The translations under genes were made by a program, and so were the position numbers. The notes beneath the pieces are model-generated. The model was not told the origin of the DNA and did no database searches. It saw nothing but the letters and a program-made list of their open reading frames with translations. A DNA stretch of 64,000 nucleotides from assembly GCF_003576595.1 (NCBI RefSeq), contig NZ_NQOU01000003.1, positions 124,001 through 188,000 of the forward strand, given 5' to 3'. The stretch comes from Neopusillimonas maritima (GTDB taxonomy: Bacteria > Pseudomonadota > Gammaproteobacteria > Burkholderiales > Burkholderiaceae_B). This document shows, in pieces, positions 8,026-15,860 of the stretch (positions are counted from its first letter, which is position 1; each line of letters begins with the position of its first letter).

Positions 8026-9651
8026 ATGTCTATGACTACAAACACCATGATGAATGTTCAAAGCCCAAAATTATTTTCAGACCCTTATGTAGCACTAAAT
8101 CATTGGGCCGCTGAACGACCCAACGACGAGGGCATGGTGTTCCCGTTGCCTGGAAAACGGTTAAGTTTTGCGCAATGGCTCGTCGAGTCGCAAAAGTTGG
8201 GTTCAGCTTTACAGGGTTTGGGGGTAAAGAGGGGAGACGCCGTTGCGATATGGGCGGAAAACCGTTACGAGTGGTTGGTGAGTCAGGTTGCTTTGGCGGC
8301 GATCGGGGCGGTAATGGTGCCAATTAATACGCATTTTCGCGAGAATGATGTTTCGTACGTGCTGGCACGTGGTGATGTGGTTGCTATTCTTCTATCTACA
8401 AAGTTCCGCGCTAATAAGTATTTGAACATGGTGCAGAGCCAGCGAGCTAATTTGCCTAGCTTAAAGCATGTTATTTCATTTGATTCATTTGACGATCATT
8501 TGACTAACCAGGGCGTGTTGAGCTATCAGGAACTGCTTGAATCGAGCCTCCTTCCCCTGGCTGAAAGTTCATTAGGGCCCCGTGAGGTTGCCAGCATTCA
8601 GTTTACGTCTGGAACAACTGGTAATCCCAAAGGCGCGCAGTTGTGCTACGAGGGGATGATGATGAACTCATATGCGACAGCGGTCAGGTTAGGCTTGAGC
8701 CCGCAAGACAAATGGACCTCAATTATTCCGTTGTTCCACTGCGCGGGCTGCATTATGAATGTGATGGGTTGCCTTTCGGCGGGTGCTACCTACGTGGGGG
8801 TGCCCGCGTTTGATGCTGAAAAAATGCTGCAAATTATCCAACAGGAGCGTTGTACGGCATTAACGGGCGTTCCAACCTCTTACCTGGCGATGCTTGATCA
8901 TCCGAGCAGGGCCTCTTACGATCTAAGCACCTTGCGCACTGGTACTTGCGGTGGCGCCGACTGTGATCCGACTATTCTTGAGCGGTGCGCCGAACAGTTT
9001 CCGATGCCCGGTTTGGTGCAGGTTTATGGGCAAACGGAATCCAGCACACTGATTGCGCTTGATTGTCCTGATAGCCCCGCTAGGTGGGCAACAGCAGGCC
9101 TACCGCTGCCCGGTATGGAGGTGCGTATTACCGATCCTAATAACGGTGAGCCGGTTGGCGTTGACACTGTAGGCCAAATTGAGATTCGGGGGCCAATGGT
9201 GATGCTGGGCTATCACAATCAACCTGAAGAAACGGCTAGGGCGATTAGTAAAGATGGTTGGATGCAAAGCGGTGACTTGGGTTATTTGCGCGCAGATGGC
9301 AGGGTTGCGATTGCTGGCGGCCGTTTGCGAGACATGATCATTCGGGGCGGTGAAAACATTTATCCGGTGGAAATTGAGAATTTATTACGACAACATCCTG
9401 CGGTTGTCGAGATTGCTGTGTTTGGCGTGCCAGATCGCTATTATGGTGAAGTTGTCGCGGCTGCGGTTCAATTGCGGTCAAGTGCGACGGCCGCCGATTT
9501 ACAGGCGTTTTGTCATGGCAAAATAGCCAAGTTCAAGCATCCGGTTAAGTTCTATCAGGTCAATGAATGGCCCCTTACATCAAGCGGAAAAATTAAAAAG
9601 CGAGACTTACAACAAGCGGTTAAAGAAACGGGGCTTGAGGAGTTGCTATGA
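8026..9651 (+). CDS. acyl-CoA ligase (AMP-forming), divergent from hutU-A
   Basis: 541-residue member of the ANL superfamily (FadD/medium-chain or aryl acid type), activating a carboxylic acid to its CoA thioester with ATP. Core motifs: FTSGTTGNPKG (residues ~194-204, P-loop), VYGQTESS (~333), SGDLGYLRADGR (~424, ATP ribose Asp), GGRLRDMIIRGGENIYPVEIE (hinge, ~437) and the catalytic Lys in SSGKIKKRD (~523). The substrate is not predictable from motifs. It shares a 171-base divergent promoter region and operator with hutU-A and overlaps the next gene by four bases. An imidazole acid is therefore a reasonable but unproven substrate. The start could also be the ATG at 8035. Confidence 0.88.
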   Translation: MSMTTNTMMNVQSPKLFSDPYVALNHWAAERPNDEGMVFPLPGKRLSFAQWLVESQKLGSALQGLGVKRGDAVAIWAENRYEWLVSQVALAAIGAVMVPINTHFRENDVSYVLARGDVVAILLSTKFRANKYLNMVQSQRANLPSLKHVISFDSFDDHLTNQGVLSYQELLESSLLPLAESSLGPREVASIQFTSGTTGNPKGAQLCYEGMMMNSYATAVRLGLSPQDKWTSIIPLFHCAGCIMNVMGCLSAGATYVGVPAFDAEKMLQIIQQERCTALTGVPTSYLAMLDHPSRASYDLSTLRTGTCGGADCDPTILERCAEQFPMPGLVQVYGQTESSTLIALDCPDSPARWATAGLPLPGMEVRITDPNNGEPVGVDTVGQIEIRGPMVMLGYHNQPEETARAISKDGWMQSGDLGYLRADGRVAIAGGRLRDMIIRGGENIYPVEIENLLRQHPAVVEIAVFGVPDRYYGEVVAAAVQLRSSATAADLQAFCHGKIAKFKHPVKFYQVNEWPLTSSGKIKKRDLQQAVKETGLEELL

Positions 9652-10658
9652 CAGAGATTCGAATTGGGTTAGAGGCCGAACATCGTGTCGTGCCGGGTAA
9701 AGCCGCCACCGCTGAAGCGATTGGCAACGATGGCGTTAACGTCGTTTCAACGCCTTATGTGATTAGTTTGCTGGAAGAAACTAGCCATCGGGCCATTCGT
9801 GACTATTTCCCACCAGGCCATGCCAGCGTGGGCACGAAAGTGGAGATCAGGCATCTTGCCCCAGCTTTCCCCGATACCGAGCTGGTCGGACGAAGTAAAG
9901 TGGTGAAAGTTGAAGGCAGGAAAATTGGCTTCGAAGTCACTGCGATGCAAGGCGAAAGCGTGATCATGGAGGGCTATCATGAGCGGGCGTTGGTTAACTT
10001 AGAAAAATTTCATCTGAGCAAGCCTGCTTTAGAGCCATCGCCAGCGTTAGGGACGATTGATTTTTATTTTGATTACCATAGCCCGTGGTGTTATTTGGCC
10101 GCTTTAAGAATAGAGGCTGTTGCGGCCAGATGTGGGCGAAGTGTTGTTTGGAAGCCTTTGCATTTAGCCAATTTGATCGAGCAAATTGATGGTCGTCGGC
10201 CGCTTGATGCCAACCCCGCTTTTGTGAGGTGGTTCAAGCAGGATATGCAAGATTGGGCTAATTTAATGGGTGTGCGCATTGCCTATCATCCTAATTTTCC
10301 GCTCAGGCCATCGCGTGCGCTCAGGGCGTCGGCCTATGCACAACAACAGGGGTGTGCGCCTGAGTTCGTTAAAGCAGTCATGAAAGCGTATTGGTCAGAT
10401 AACCTTGATATTAGTGATTTGCAAGTTCTTGGTCAGATCGGTAATGAAGTGGGGTTGGAAAGTTCGAAGGTTGTTGAGGCAGCGGGCAGTGAAATGTTCA
10501 AACGTGTTATTGAAACGAATACGCAAGAGGCGATTGCCCGCAGTGTATTCGGTGCTCCAACGTTTATTGTGGATGATCAGTTGTTTTGGGGTAATGATCG
10601 AATCGACGTAATGGAAATGTTTTTGTCGGGCAAAATTGTTCGACGTGCCGTCGTGTAG
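9648..10658 (+). CDS. fusion: FlK-like hotdog thioesterase + DsbA-family/2-hydroxychromene-2-carboxylate isomerase-like domain
   Basis: 336 residues with two recognisable parts. Residues ~1-125 match the fluoroacetyl-CoA-thioesterase-like hotdog family: STPYVISLLEE supplies the Thr and Glu, and GTKVEIRHLAP the His, of the FlK-type triad. Residues ~132-330 are a DsbA/kappa-GST domain related to glutathione-dependent 2-hydroxychromene-2-carboxylate isomerase: FYFDYHSPWCYLA at its start and VFGAPTFIVDDQLFWGNDR near its end. It would hydrolyse a CoA thioester and perhaps isomerise a double bond by transient thiol addition. Translationally coupled (ATGA) to the CoA ligase. The two domains are usually separate proteins as far as I know. 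Confidence 0.8.
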   Translation: MTEIRIGLEAEHRVVPGKAATAEAIGNDGVNVVSTPYVISLLEETSHRAIRDYFPPGHASVGTKVEIRHLAPAFPDTELVGRSKVVKVEGRKIGFEVTAMQGESVIMEGYHERALVNLEKFHLSKPALEPSPALGTIDFYFDYHSPWCYLAALRIEAVAARCGRSVVWKPLHLANLIEQIDGRRPLDANPAFVRWFKQDMQDWANLMGVRIAYHPNFPLRPSRALRASAYAQQQGCAPEFVKAVMKAYWSDNLDISDLQVLGQIGNEVGLESSKVVEAAGSEMFKRVIETNTQEAIARSVFGAPTFIVDDQLFWGNDRIDVMEMFLSGKIVRRAVV

Positions 10659-10706
10659 AAAAGTCGGCTTGCACTGGCGAAAGCAACCATATCGTTAAAA
10701 AAGAAA

Positions 10707-10740
10707 GGGTGCGGCTCTTGAGAGCCGCACCCATTTGTTT
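10707..10740. terminator. bidirectional terminator between convergent operons
   Basis: GGGTGCGGCTC / GAGCCGCACCC, a perfect 11-bp stem with a TTGA loop. On the minus strand it is followed by TTTCTTTTTT, and on the plus strand by ATTTGTTTT. It lies between the thioesterase-isomerase gene and the ABC ATPase gene. Confidence 0.85.
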
Positions 10741-10758
10741 TCAATCGGAACGATTGAC

Positions 10759-11571
10759 TTAGGTCATGGCAGCGATCTGGATGTCCAGATCATGCCATAT
10801 GTTGTCGAAATATTCGTTGAATTTGGGTGAGCGGCGCAGTGAGACTTCGTCGCCGTCGTCATGGCCGAGGTCAATGGTGTGAATTGATTTGACTGAGCCA
10901 GGACGATTGCTCAAGACTAATACCCGATCAGCCATGCTAATGGCCTCACCAATGTCGTGCGTTACCAAGATTGCCGATTTGCCGCGGCTGCGGATGATTC
11001 GTTTAACATCGGCTTGTAATATCAGGCGTGTTTGAAAGTCGAGCGCCGAGAACGGTTCGTCGAGCAACACAACTTTTGGGTCAAGCGCTAGCGTTCTCAT
11101 GAAGGCAACGCGTTGACGCATACCACCAGACAGCGATTTTGGCTTGGCATTCTCAAAGCCCGCAAGACCATAAGTGCGAATCAAATCCATTGCCGTACTT
11201 TTAGCCTTTTGGGTGTCGTGCCCCTGAACTTCGAGGCCAAGCATGACGTTGTCGAGAACCGATCGCCAAGGCAGTAGAAGATCTTTCTGGAGCATGTAAC
11301 CCACATGCCCCTCTGCGCCGCTGACAACGGTACCGTCAACATAAACAGCCCCCGATGTTGGGGTTAATAGGCCTGCGATGACGTTGAACAACGTGGACTT
11401 GCCGCACCCCGAAGGGCCCACAATTGCCAGTATTTCTCCAACATGAAGCTCGAAACTGATCTCGTTAAATGCGACGACTTCTTTGGATGTTCCTTGATTG
11501 AAAACCATGCCGACCTTGTCGGCAACCAAGGCATTCCCTTGATTGGCTGGGGTCTGATCAGCGCTTACCAT
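10759..11571 (-). CDS. ABC transporter ATP-binding protein, nitrate/sulfonate/pyrimidine type
   Basis: 270-residue ATPase of the NrtD/SsuB/TauB class that energises uptake through the inner membrane. Walker A GPSGCGKST (residues ~53-61), Q-loop MLQKDLLLPW (~92), signature LSGGMRQR (~146), Walker B VVLLDEPFSALD (~167) and H-loop VTHDIGEA (~203) are all intact. It overlaps the permease stop by seven bases and ends the three-gene transporter operon. Genomic linkage to hut-A and a HutC-type repressor suggests an imidazole compound such as urocanate as cargo. Confidence 0.9.
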   Translation of the reverse strand: MVSADQTPANQGNALVADKVGMVFNQGTSKEVVAFNEISFELHVGEILAIVGPSGCGKSTLFNVIAGLLTPTSGAVYVDGTVVSGAEGHVGYMLQKDLLLPWRSVLDNVMLGLEVQGHDTQKAKSTAMDLIRTYGLAGFENAKPKSLSGGMRQRVAFMRTLALDPKVVLLDEPFSALDFQTRLILQADVKRIIRSRGKSAILVTHDIGEAISMADRVLVLSNRPGSVKSIHTIDLGHDDGDEVSLRRSPKFNEYFDNIWHDLDIQIAAMT

Positions 11572-12371
11572 TTGAACTTCTCCTCAACTTTGATCAGGAT
11601 GTAATCAAGCAGCAGCGCAAGAAACATCAGACCGAATATACCGACGAAGACAGCGTTCAAATCATAGACTGCCCCAGCGTTGTAAATGAAATAACCAATA
11701 CCCTGTTTGGCTGAAATGTACTCACCCACTACAGCACCGATCATGGCAAAACCAATATTTAGTCGCAACGTTGACATAATCCATGGCACCGACCCGGGGA
11801 TAATGACTTTTTTCCATACCGTGCGGTTGCTGGCCCCTAACGAGCGCATCAGTTTGATGAGGTCAATGTCAATTTCCTTTGTGCCTTGATAAACCGTGAT
11901 GAGCGCCACGATGAAAGTTAAGCTTGCCGCAATGGCAACTTTCGCGCCGATGCCCACGCCAAACCAGACCACAATCAAAGGAGCCAACGCAATTTTTGGA
12001 ACGCCGTTAATTGCAACAATAATCGGACGAAAAATTCGGGCAGCCGTATCAGAGAGCCAAAGCGCCAAGCCACATAAACTACCGAGCGTCGTACCGATGA
12101 TGAAGCCGGTAATTGCTTCAAAAGCTGTTAAGCCAAGATGAGTCAGTAGTTCGCCTTCTTGTAACAGGGTGATCGTTTTTGTGTAGATCCCGGATGGTTG
12201 ACCATAAAGATAAACCGGAGCCCACTCCATGCTAACCGCCAGTTCCCAGACGGCAAAAAACCCGCAAATAAACAAAATTTGATAAACAAGAATACGCGAC
12301 CGGGAGGCTGGGCCTGATGGTTTTGTGGCGGCGCTTGGTGCTGCATGGCTCACTGATTCGGTTGCCGACAT
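11565..12371 (-). CDS. ABC transporter permease, nitrate/sulfonate/pyrimidine type
   Basis: 268-residue inner-membrane protein of the SsuC/TauC/NrtB type with about six hydrophobic segments. Its EAA-type loop (residues ~180-215, SLGASNRTVWKKVIIPGSVPWIMSTLR region) contacts the ATPase. The start at 12371 is preferred over the longer frame because of GGAGG upstream and because it directly follows the binding-protein stop. Middle gene of the transporter operon 13413-10759. Confidence 0.9.
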   Translation of the reverse strand: MSATESVSHAAPSAATKPSGPASRSRILVYQILFICGFFAVWELAVSMEWAPVYLYGQPSGIYTKTITLLQEGELLTHLGLTAFEAITGFIIGTTLGSLCGLALWLSDTAARIFRPIIVAINGVPKIALAPLIVVWFGVGIGAKVAIAASLTFIVALITVYQGTKEIDIDLIKLMRSLGASNRTVWKKVIIPGSVPWIMSTLRLNIGFAMIGAVVGEYISAKQGIGYFIYNAGAVYDLNAVFVGIFGLMFLALLLDYILIKVEEKFKW

Positions 12372-12372
12372 G

Positions 12373-13413
12373 TTACCCCTCCAGCCCGAATTCTTTGGTT
12401 GCTTTTTCTGCGAACTGATTATCAACCATCTCTTCAAAGCTTAACGTCTTACGAACGGTGCCCGCCAGTTGGTCGTGCTCCATGATGGTGTCCCATTCTT
12501 GTTTCGTAATAATTGGGTTGATAGGTACAAACCCGGGGGTAGAGAGTAGGCGCTTGCAACCCGCATCAAGAACCGATTGTTCCAAGTTTGGAAACTCTTT
12601 CGCCATTGCTTTTACATAGACGCTATTGTCGTCGCGAATGAGTTTCATTGATTCGGCTAGTGCATTGCAGAATCGTTGAACGGTGTCGGCATTTTCTTTG
12701 GCATAGCTTTCTTTGACCATGACAGATGTCAGTAGCACTGGGCCCATTTGATCTGCGAAGGCATAGCTGATTTGCAAATCGTTTTGCGCGGTTGCAATAC
12801 TTGCATCCCATTCAAATACAACGCCCACATCCGCGCGACCGTCACGCACCGCACCAATAATGGATCCTGGTGGGCCCTCGACAAACTCGACACCCGCTTC
12901 TTTCGCATCGATGTTGGCGAATTTTTTCATGGCAAATGTGGGCGACGTGACCGTGTTGGAGGGGAACCGCATGCTTGCGACGCGTTTGCCTTTGAAGTCG
13001 GCAAGGGAATCGAATTTTGTGCCTGGTTTGCTGATAATCCACATACCCAAAGCGCCGCACATCTTGGCAATGACTTTCATGCGGCCACCCTCGATGGTCG
13101 AGTTCACCGCCATCCCAGAGCCGGTAGCGGCAAATTGCCCGCGACCTGACAAGGCGATAGAAATGGGTTCAGCAACCGAGCCCCCAGTTTCAACGGCCAT
13201 ACTTAGCCCGTGTTTTTCGAAAAGCCCTTGTTGTGCTGCAACGTAGATAGGCCCATAGTTGGCAAGTTTCAGGCCGGTGGTCAGTACCACTTCGATGCTG
13301 GTTTTAGCGTATGCATCGCGAATGATTAAAGGTGATAGTACCGTCGACATTCCTACTAAACCTGCAGCTTTTAGTACTGAGCGACGCTGTTTGTTTGCCA
13401 GCCTGGACTTCAT
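12373..13413 (-). CDS. NMT1/THI5-like periplasmic substrate-binding protein (Tat-type signal)
   Basis: 346 residues. The N-terminus has a twin-arginine-like motif (KQRRSVLKAAG, residues ~7-17) followed by a hydrophobic stretch and a cleavage region near DAYA-KTS, so it is probably exported folded. The remainder is the ABC SsuA/THI5-like fold: GPIYVAAQQGLFEKHGL and the SGRGQFAATGSG region typical of sulfonate, nitrate and pyrimidine-precursor binders. Start chosen for the AAGGAG 7 bases upstream. It heads an operon whose promoter region holds a HutC-type operator (13528). Ligand unknown; an imidazole acid fits the context. Confidence 0.88.
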   Translation of the reverse strand: MKSRLANKQRRSVLKAAGLVGMSTVLSPLIIRDAYAKTSIEVVLTTGLKLANYGPIYVAAQQGLFEKHGLSMAVETGGSVAEPISIALSGRGQFAATGSGMAVNSTIEGGRMKVIAKMCGALGMWIISKPGTKFDSLADFKGKRVASMRFPSNTVTSPTFAMKKFANIDAKEAGVEFVEGPPGSIIGAVRDGRADVGVVFEWDASIATAQNDLQISYAFADQMGPVLLTSVMVKESYAKENADTVQRFCNALAESMKLIRDDNSVYVKAMAKEFPNLEQSVLDAGCKRLLSTPGFVPINPIITKQEWDTIMEHDQLAGTVRKTLSFEEMVDNQFAEKATKEFGLEG

Positions 13414-13527
13414 ATCGATTCTCCTTAAGAATACCTGCAACGAACCGTTGCTTATTTAGCTGTTTTGCCTTTCTTTCCCAAGCGCCACCTGAAAGCCATT
13501 GAAAATAAAGGCTTTTAACTTGCTGGG

Positions 13528-13539
13528 TTGTATAGACAA
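13528..13539. promoter_or_regulatory. HutC-type operator between the ABC operon and hutC-A
   Basis: TTGTATAGACAA differs by one base from the perfect palindrome at 7925. It sits in the 230-base divergent region between the binding-protein gene and the GntR gene. On the minus strand it overlaps a possible -10 (TATACA, 18 bases after TTGATA), and it could also autoregulate the repressor gene. Confidence 0.65.
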
Positions 13540-13643
13540 TTGAACATTAGCATATCAAAATATCGTTTACAAGCATGGAAAACACTGTATATCTTGGCCA
13601 GTCAGTTTATGGTTCGTGTCGTTGAATCACATGAGATAGCAAT

Positions 13644-14360
13644 ATGGCAAGCAATCTGAAAACCACAGCGCGTTATGCGCAGATGAAAGAAGAAATTAGA
13701 AAGTTCATTGTTTCAGGACAGTGGAAGCCTGGTCAGCGGGTGCCGTCTGAGCATGAGCTGACGGTGCAATACAACGTTTCCAGAATGACGGCGAACCGGG
13801 TGTTACGCGAACTGACAGCAGAGGGGTTTATTGAGCGTAAGCAGGGGGTTGGCTCGTTCGTTATTGAGCTTTATCCCATCTCTTCTTTTTTGCAGATACG
13901 AGATATTAAGGAAGAGATTCTGGAACGTGGGCACCAGCATGAAGCGAAGGTTTTAACGTTGCGTTCATTTCAATGCGATGCCAGCTTAGCAGAAGCGTTG
14001 CGACTAAAGCCTGGTGCCGATGTGTTTAGTACTGAGCTGATTCATTTTGAGAATCATCGGCCGATTCAGTTGGAGCATCGTTTTGTTAACCCAGCGGTCT
14101 GTCCGAATTTTTTGAGTCTTGATCTGAGCACGGCAACGCCTTCGCATTACCTTTTTGAACATGCTCCGCTTACCGAGGCAGAGCAGATTGTTGAAGCTAT
14201 TTTGGCGTCGAAGGTTGTCGCGGAGGCACTGGAAATACGCCGAGGTGCCCCCTGTTTGCTAATTAACCGACGCACTTTCAGCGGTAAAGAAGTGGCTTCT
14301 GTGGCACGGCTGTATCATCCGGGTGACCGCTATCGTTTGATGGGTAAATTCAAGCCATAG
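13644..14360 (+). CDS. HutC-family transcriptional repressor (GntR), copy A
   Basis: 238 residues. N-terminal winged helix-turn-helix of the GntR family (YAQMKEEIRKFIVSGQWKPGQRVPSEHEL and VSRMTANRVLRELTAEGFIERKQGVGSFV, written here in parts; residues ~10-76). It is followed by a UTRA effector domain (~95-235) ending in the typical RLYHPGDRYRLMGKF. HutC proteins bind TGTATA-ACA sites and are released by urocanate. The effector of this copy is unproven. It is divergent from the NMT1-type transporter operon, and hut operon A lies 6 kb away. Paralogous to the repressor at 23413-24117. Confidence 0.88.
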   Translation: MASNLKTTARYAQMKEEIRKFIVSGQWKPGQRVPSEHELTVQYNVSRMTANRVLRELTAEGFIERKQGVGSFVIELYPISSFLQIRDIKEEILERGHQHEAKVLTLRSFQCDASLAEALRLKPGADVFSTELIHFENHRPIQLEHRFVNPAVCPNFLSLDLSTATPSHYLFEHAPLTEAEQIVEAILASKVVAEALEIRRGAPCLLINRRTFSGKEVASVARLYHPGDRYRLMGKFKP

Positions 14361-14395
14361 TGGACTGACCAGTGAATTGCACGCACTTCTGGCCT

Positions 14396-14432
14396 ATGAT
14401 TGTGTCCACTTAAATATCGTGGACACGATCAT
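14396..14432. repeat. 14-bp inverted repeat downstream of hutC-A
   Basis: ATGATTGTGTCCAC (14396-14409) and GTGGACACGATCAT (14419-14432) pair at 13 of 14 positions across a nine-base loop. There is no T-run. The octamer GTGGACAC recurs at 14863-14870. It may be the repressor gene's terminator or the boundary of the phage-derived segment that begins here. Confidence 0.5.
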
Positions 14433-14439
14433 CTCTTAG

Positions 14440-14811
14440 GTGGTGCGGCTAACTCAATGCGGGTTCACCGGACGGATACCGAATGTCCGCTGCTGGCCGA
14501 TTGCAAACGTCTCGGTTATATCATGTAACATCTGGTCTGGCACTCCCCCTGCAAATGCAAGGATATTGGGTAGTAAGCAGTCAGACGCATTTCAAGGGCA
14601 TCGAATGGGTAACATTCAGACCCGAAGCGGAGGTTCTGAGCCAGTTAACTTGATCAATGCGCCAGTTCAGAACGTCGGTGGCTCGACTTTAGGCGGCGGT
14701 TTGGTCGGCGTGACTGGTGAGGTAGTACAACTACCTGGGTATGAAAGTCCACGAATTGCTGTTGAAACGCGGACAATCAATGCAGCTTTTATGCCCGTCA
14801 TAAATTTATAA
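14440..14811 (+). pseudogene. decayed phage tail-fibre C-terminal fragment, cassette 1
   Basis: Residues from ILGSKQSDAFQGH onward resemble the C-terminal collar/tip region of phage tail fibres (GSYQSDAFQGH-type), and the end ETRTINAAFMPVINL resembles the ETRPRNVAL-type terminus of that family. The upstream ~40 codons (14440-14555) do not resemble fibre sequence, and no shaft domain or proper start is present, so this is a remnant. From 14549 to the stop it forms one arm of an inverted repeat with 15343-15608. Confidence 0.6.
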
Positions 14812-14929
14812 ACGCGATGCAGGTAATACTTATTGCTCGCACAATTTCAAGTTGGGATAATTGTGGACACCGTAAACGATTAATAACGTCTCTGAGAGTC
14901 GAGTAATTACAATCAATATGGAGAAGCAA

Positions 14930-15124
14930 ATGGGAAATGATCAGCACTGCAACGAATGTCAAAACTACAAGCAACAGGGGCATAATTTTTGTCGCATGTG
15001 TGGGAATCACCTGACAAAAGGCTATGTCCCATACGCCCGGCTTGCTGCTGCGTACCAGGTCGGTGAGAGTTTTTGTGGTTACTGCGGCGGTCCGAAGCGC
15101 CAATGTGATTGTGTCAATGATTAA
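14930..15124 (+). CDS. small double zinc-ribbon protein of unknown function
   Basis: 64 residues with eight cysteines, most in CxxC pairs: CNECQ (residues ~7-11), CRMCGNHL (~21-28), CGYCGGPKRQCDC (~49-61). This suggests two zinc ribbons joined by a short helix-prone linker (YARLAAAYQVG). The start at 14930 is favoured over 14918 by GGAG six bases upstream. It lies between two phage tail-fibre cassettes. I do not recognise the family; small Cys-rich proteins of this kind occur in phage and satellite accessory regions. Coding potential is supported by the ordered Cys pairs and the good ribosome-binding site. Confidence 0.65.
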   Translation: MGNDQHCNECQNYKQQGHNFCRMCGNHLTKGYVPYARLAAAYQVGESFCGYCGGPKRQCDCVND

Positions 15125-15137
15125 TTAAGCATATAGC

Positions 15138-15357
15138 ACTGCAAATGCGGTTGTTGGGTACGTATCAAGGGCATGCCCTTCAGGAGCATTATCACGGCGT
15201 CTGGCCGATTTCAAATCAAACTGCAGCAGGAGGTCTTGGAAGCTCGCTAAATACCAGTGGTACGCAACCATCAAATACAAACAAAATAGTTTCCGGCAAC
15301 TCTTCAGAAGAAACCCGTTCTGTAAATACGGCGCTCTTGCCCACTATAAATTTATAA
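15138..15357 (+). pseudogene. decayed phage tail-fibre C-terminal fragment, cassette 2
   Basis: It encodes LLGTYQGHALQEHYHGVW and ends ETRSVNTALLPTINL, a typical tail-fibre tip architecture but with an unrelated middle (Gly/Ser/Thr/Asn-rich) compared with cassettes 1 and 3. Entry sequence GCACTGCAAATGCGG parallels the other cassettes but is two bases shorter, which puts the upstream Ala-Asn-Ala reading out of frame. It has no own start or shaft. Its stop overlaps the stop end of the oppositely oriented cassette 3. Confidence 0.55.
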
Positions 15358-15607
15358 CGGGCATGAATGCTGCATTGACTGAACGCGTTTCAACCGCAAT
15401 CCTTGGGCTTTCATACCCAGGCAGTTGTACTACCTCACCAGTCACGCCGACCAAACCGCTGCCTAAAGTCGAGCCACCGACGTTCTGAACTGGCGCATTG
15501 ATCAAGTTAACTGGATCAGAACCTCCGCCTCGGGTCTGAATGTTACCCATTCGATGCCCTTGAAATGCGTCTGACTGCTTACTACCCAATATCCTCGCAT
15601 TTGCAGT
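15344..15607 (-). pseudogene. decayed phage tail-fibre C-terminal fragment, cassette 3 (inverted)
   Basis: The minus-strand frame TANARILGSKQSDAFQGH... ETRSVNAAFMPVINL is almost the same protein as cassette 1 (about 80 residues with a handful of substitutions, concentrated at the end). It lacks a convincing start, and the frame is open for only a few more codons upstream (VSSTANAR). The tail-to-tail arrangement with cassette 2 resembles invertible tail-fibre loci, but no invertase gene is in the window. Confidence 0.6.
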
Positions 15608-15665
15608 GGAAGATACTCTGCAATTTGATACCTAATCACGTGTATGGTCCAGACTACTGTCGTTC

Positions 15666-15860
15666 TTACTTGAATCGATCTTTATTGTCCTGCAACCGAA
15701 GCCCAACACTCTTTGGCTGTTCAACATCGACAGTAAGTCGCTCCTTATTTAGTTCTGGAGCTACAAGGAAATACGTTCGATCGATACCATATGCGATAGA
15801 GAAATGGCCAATCATAGTCAAAAAGAGTAAAAATGCGATCCCGTTAAAGAGCGCGACCAA
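15666..15860 (-). CDS. small hypothetical membrane protein
   Basis: 64 residues with one strong hydrophobic segment near the N-terminus (ALFNGIAFLLFLTMIGHFSIAYG, residues ~3-25) and a polar, charged C-terminal half. I do not recognise it. It lies at the right end of the phage-derived stretch, upstream (in its own direction) of inverted cassette 3. Small one-span proteins near tail genes are sometimes lysis factors, but there is no specific evidence here. Confidence 0.35.
   Translation of the reverse strand: MVALFNGIAFLLFLTMIGHFSIAYGIDRTYFLVAPELNKERLTVDVEQPKSVGLRLQDNKDRFK

Larger units (their letters stand above)
14549..15608. repeat. inverted repeat with ~260-base arms (tail-fibre cassettes)
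   Basis: The arms are 14549-14812 and 15343-15608. They are nearly identical over the first ~200 bases (from CTGCAAATGC to GGGTATGAAAG) and diverge towards the coding 3' end. A third, more distant cassette (15138-15357) lies between them in direct orientation to the left arm and shares the entry sequence ACTGCAAATGCG with the right arm. Confidence 0.85.

Noticed and set aside
14549-15608. Diversity-generating retroelement (template/variable repeat pair)
   Set aside because: The inverted copies do differ, but not mainly at adenines, and there is no reverse transcriptase gene nearby.
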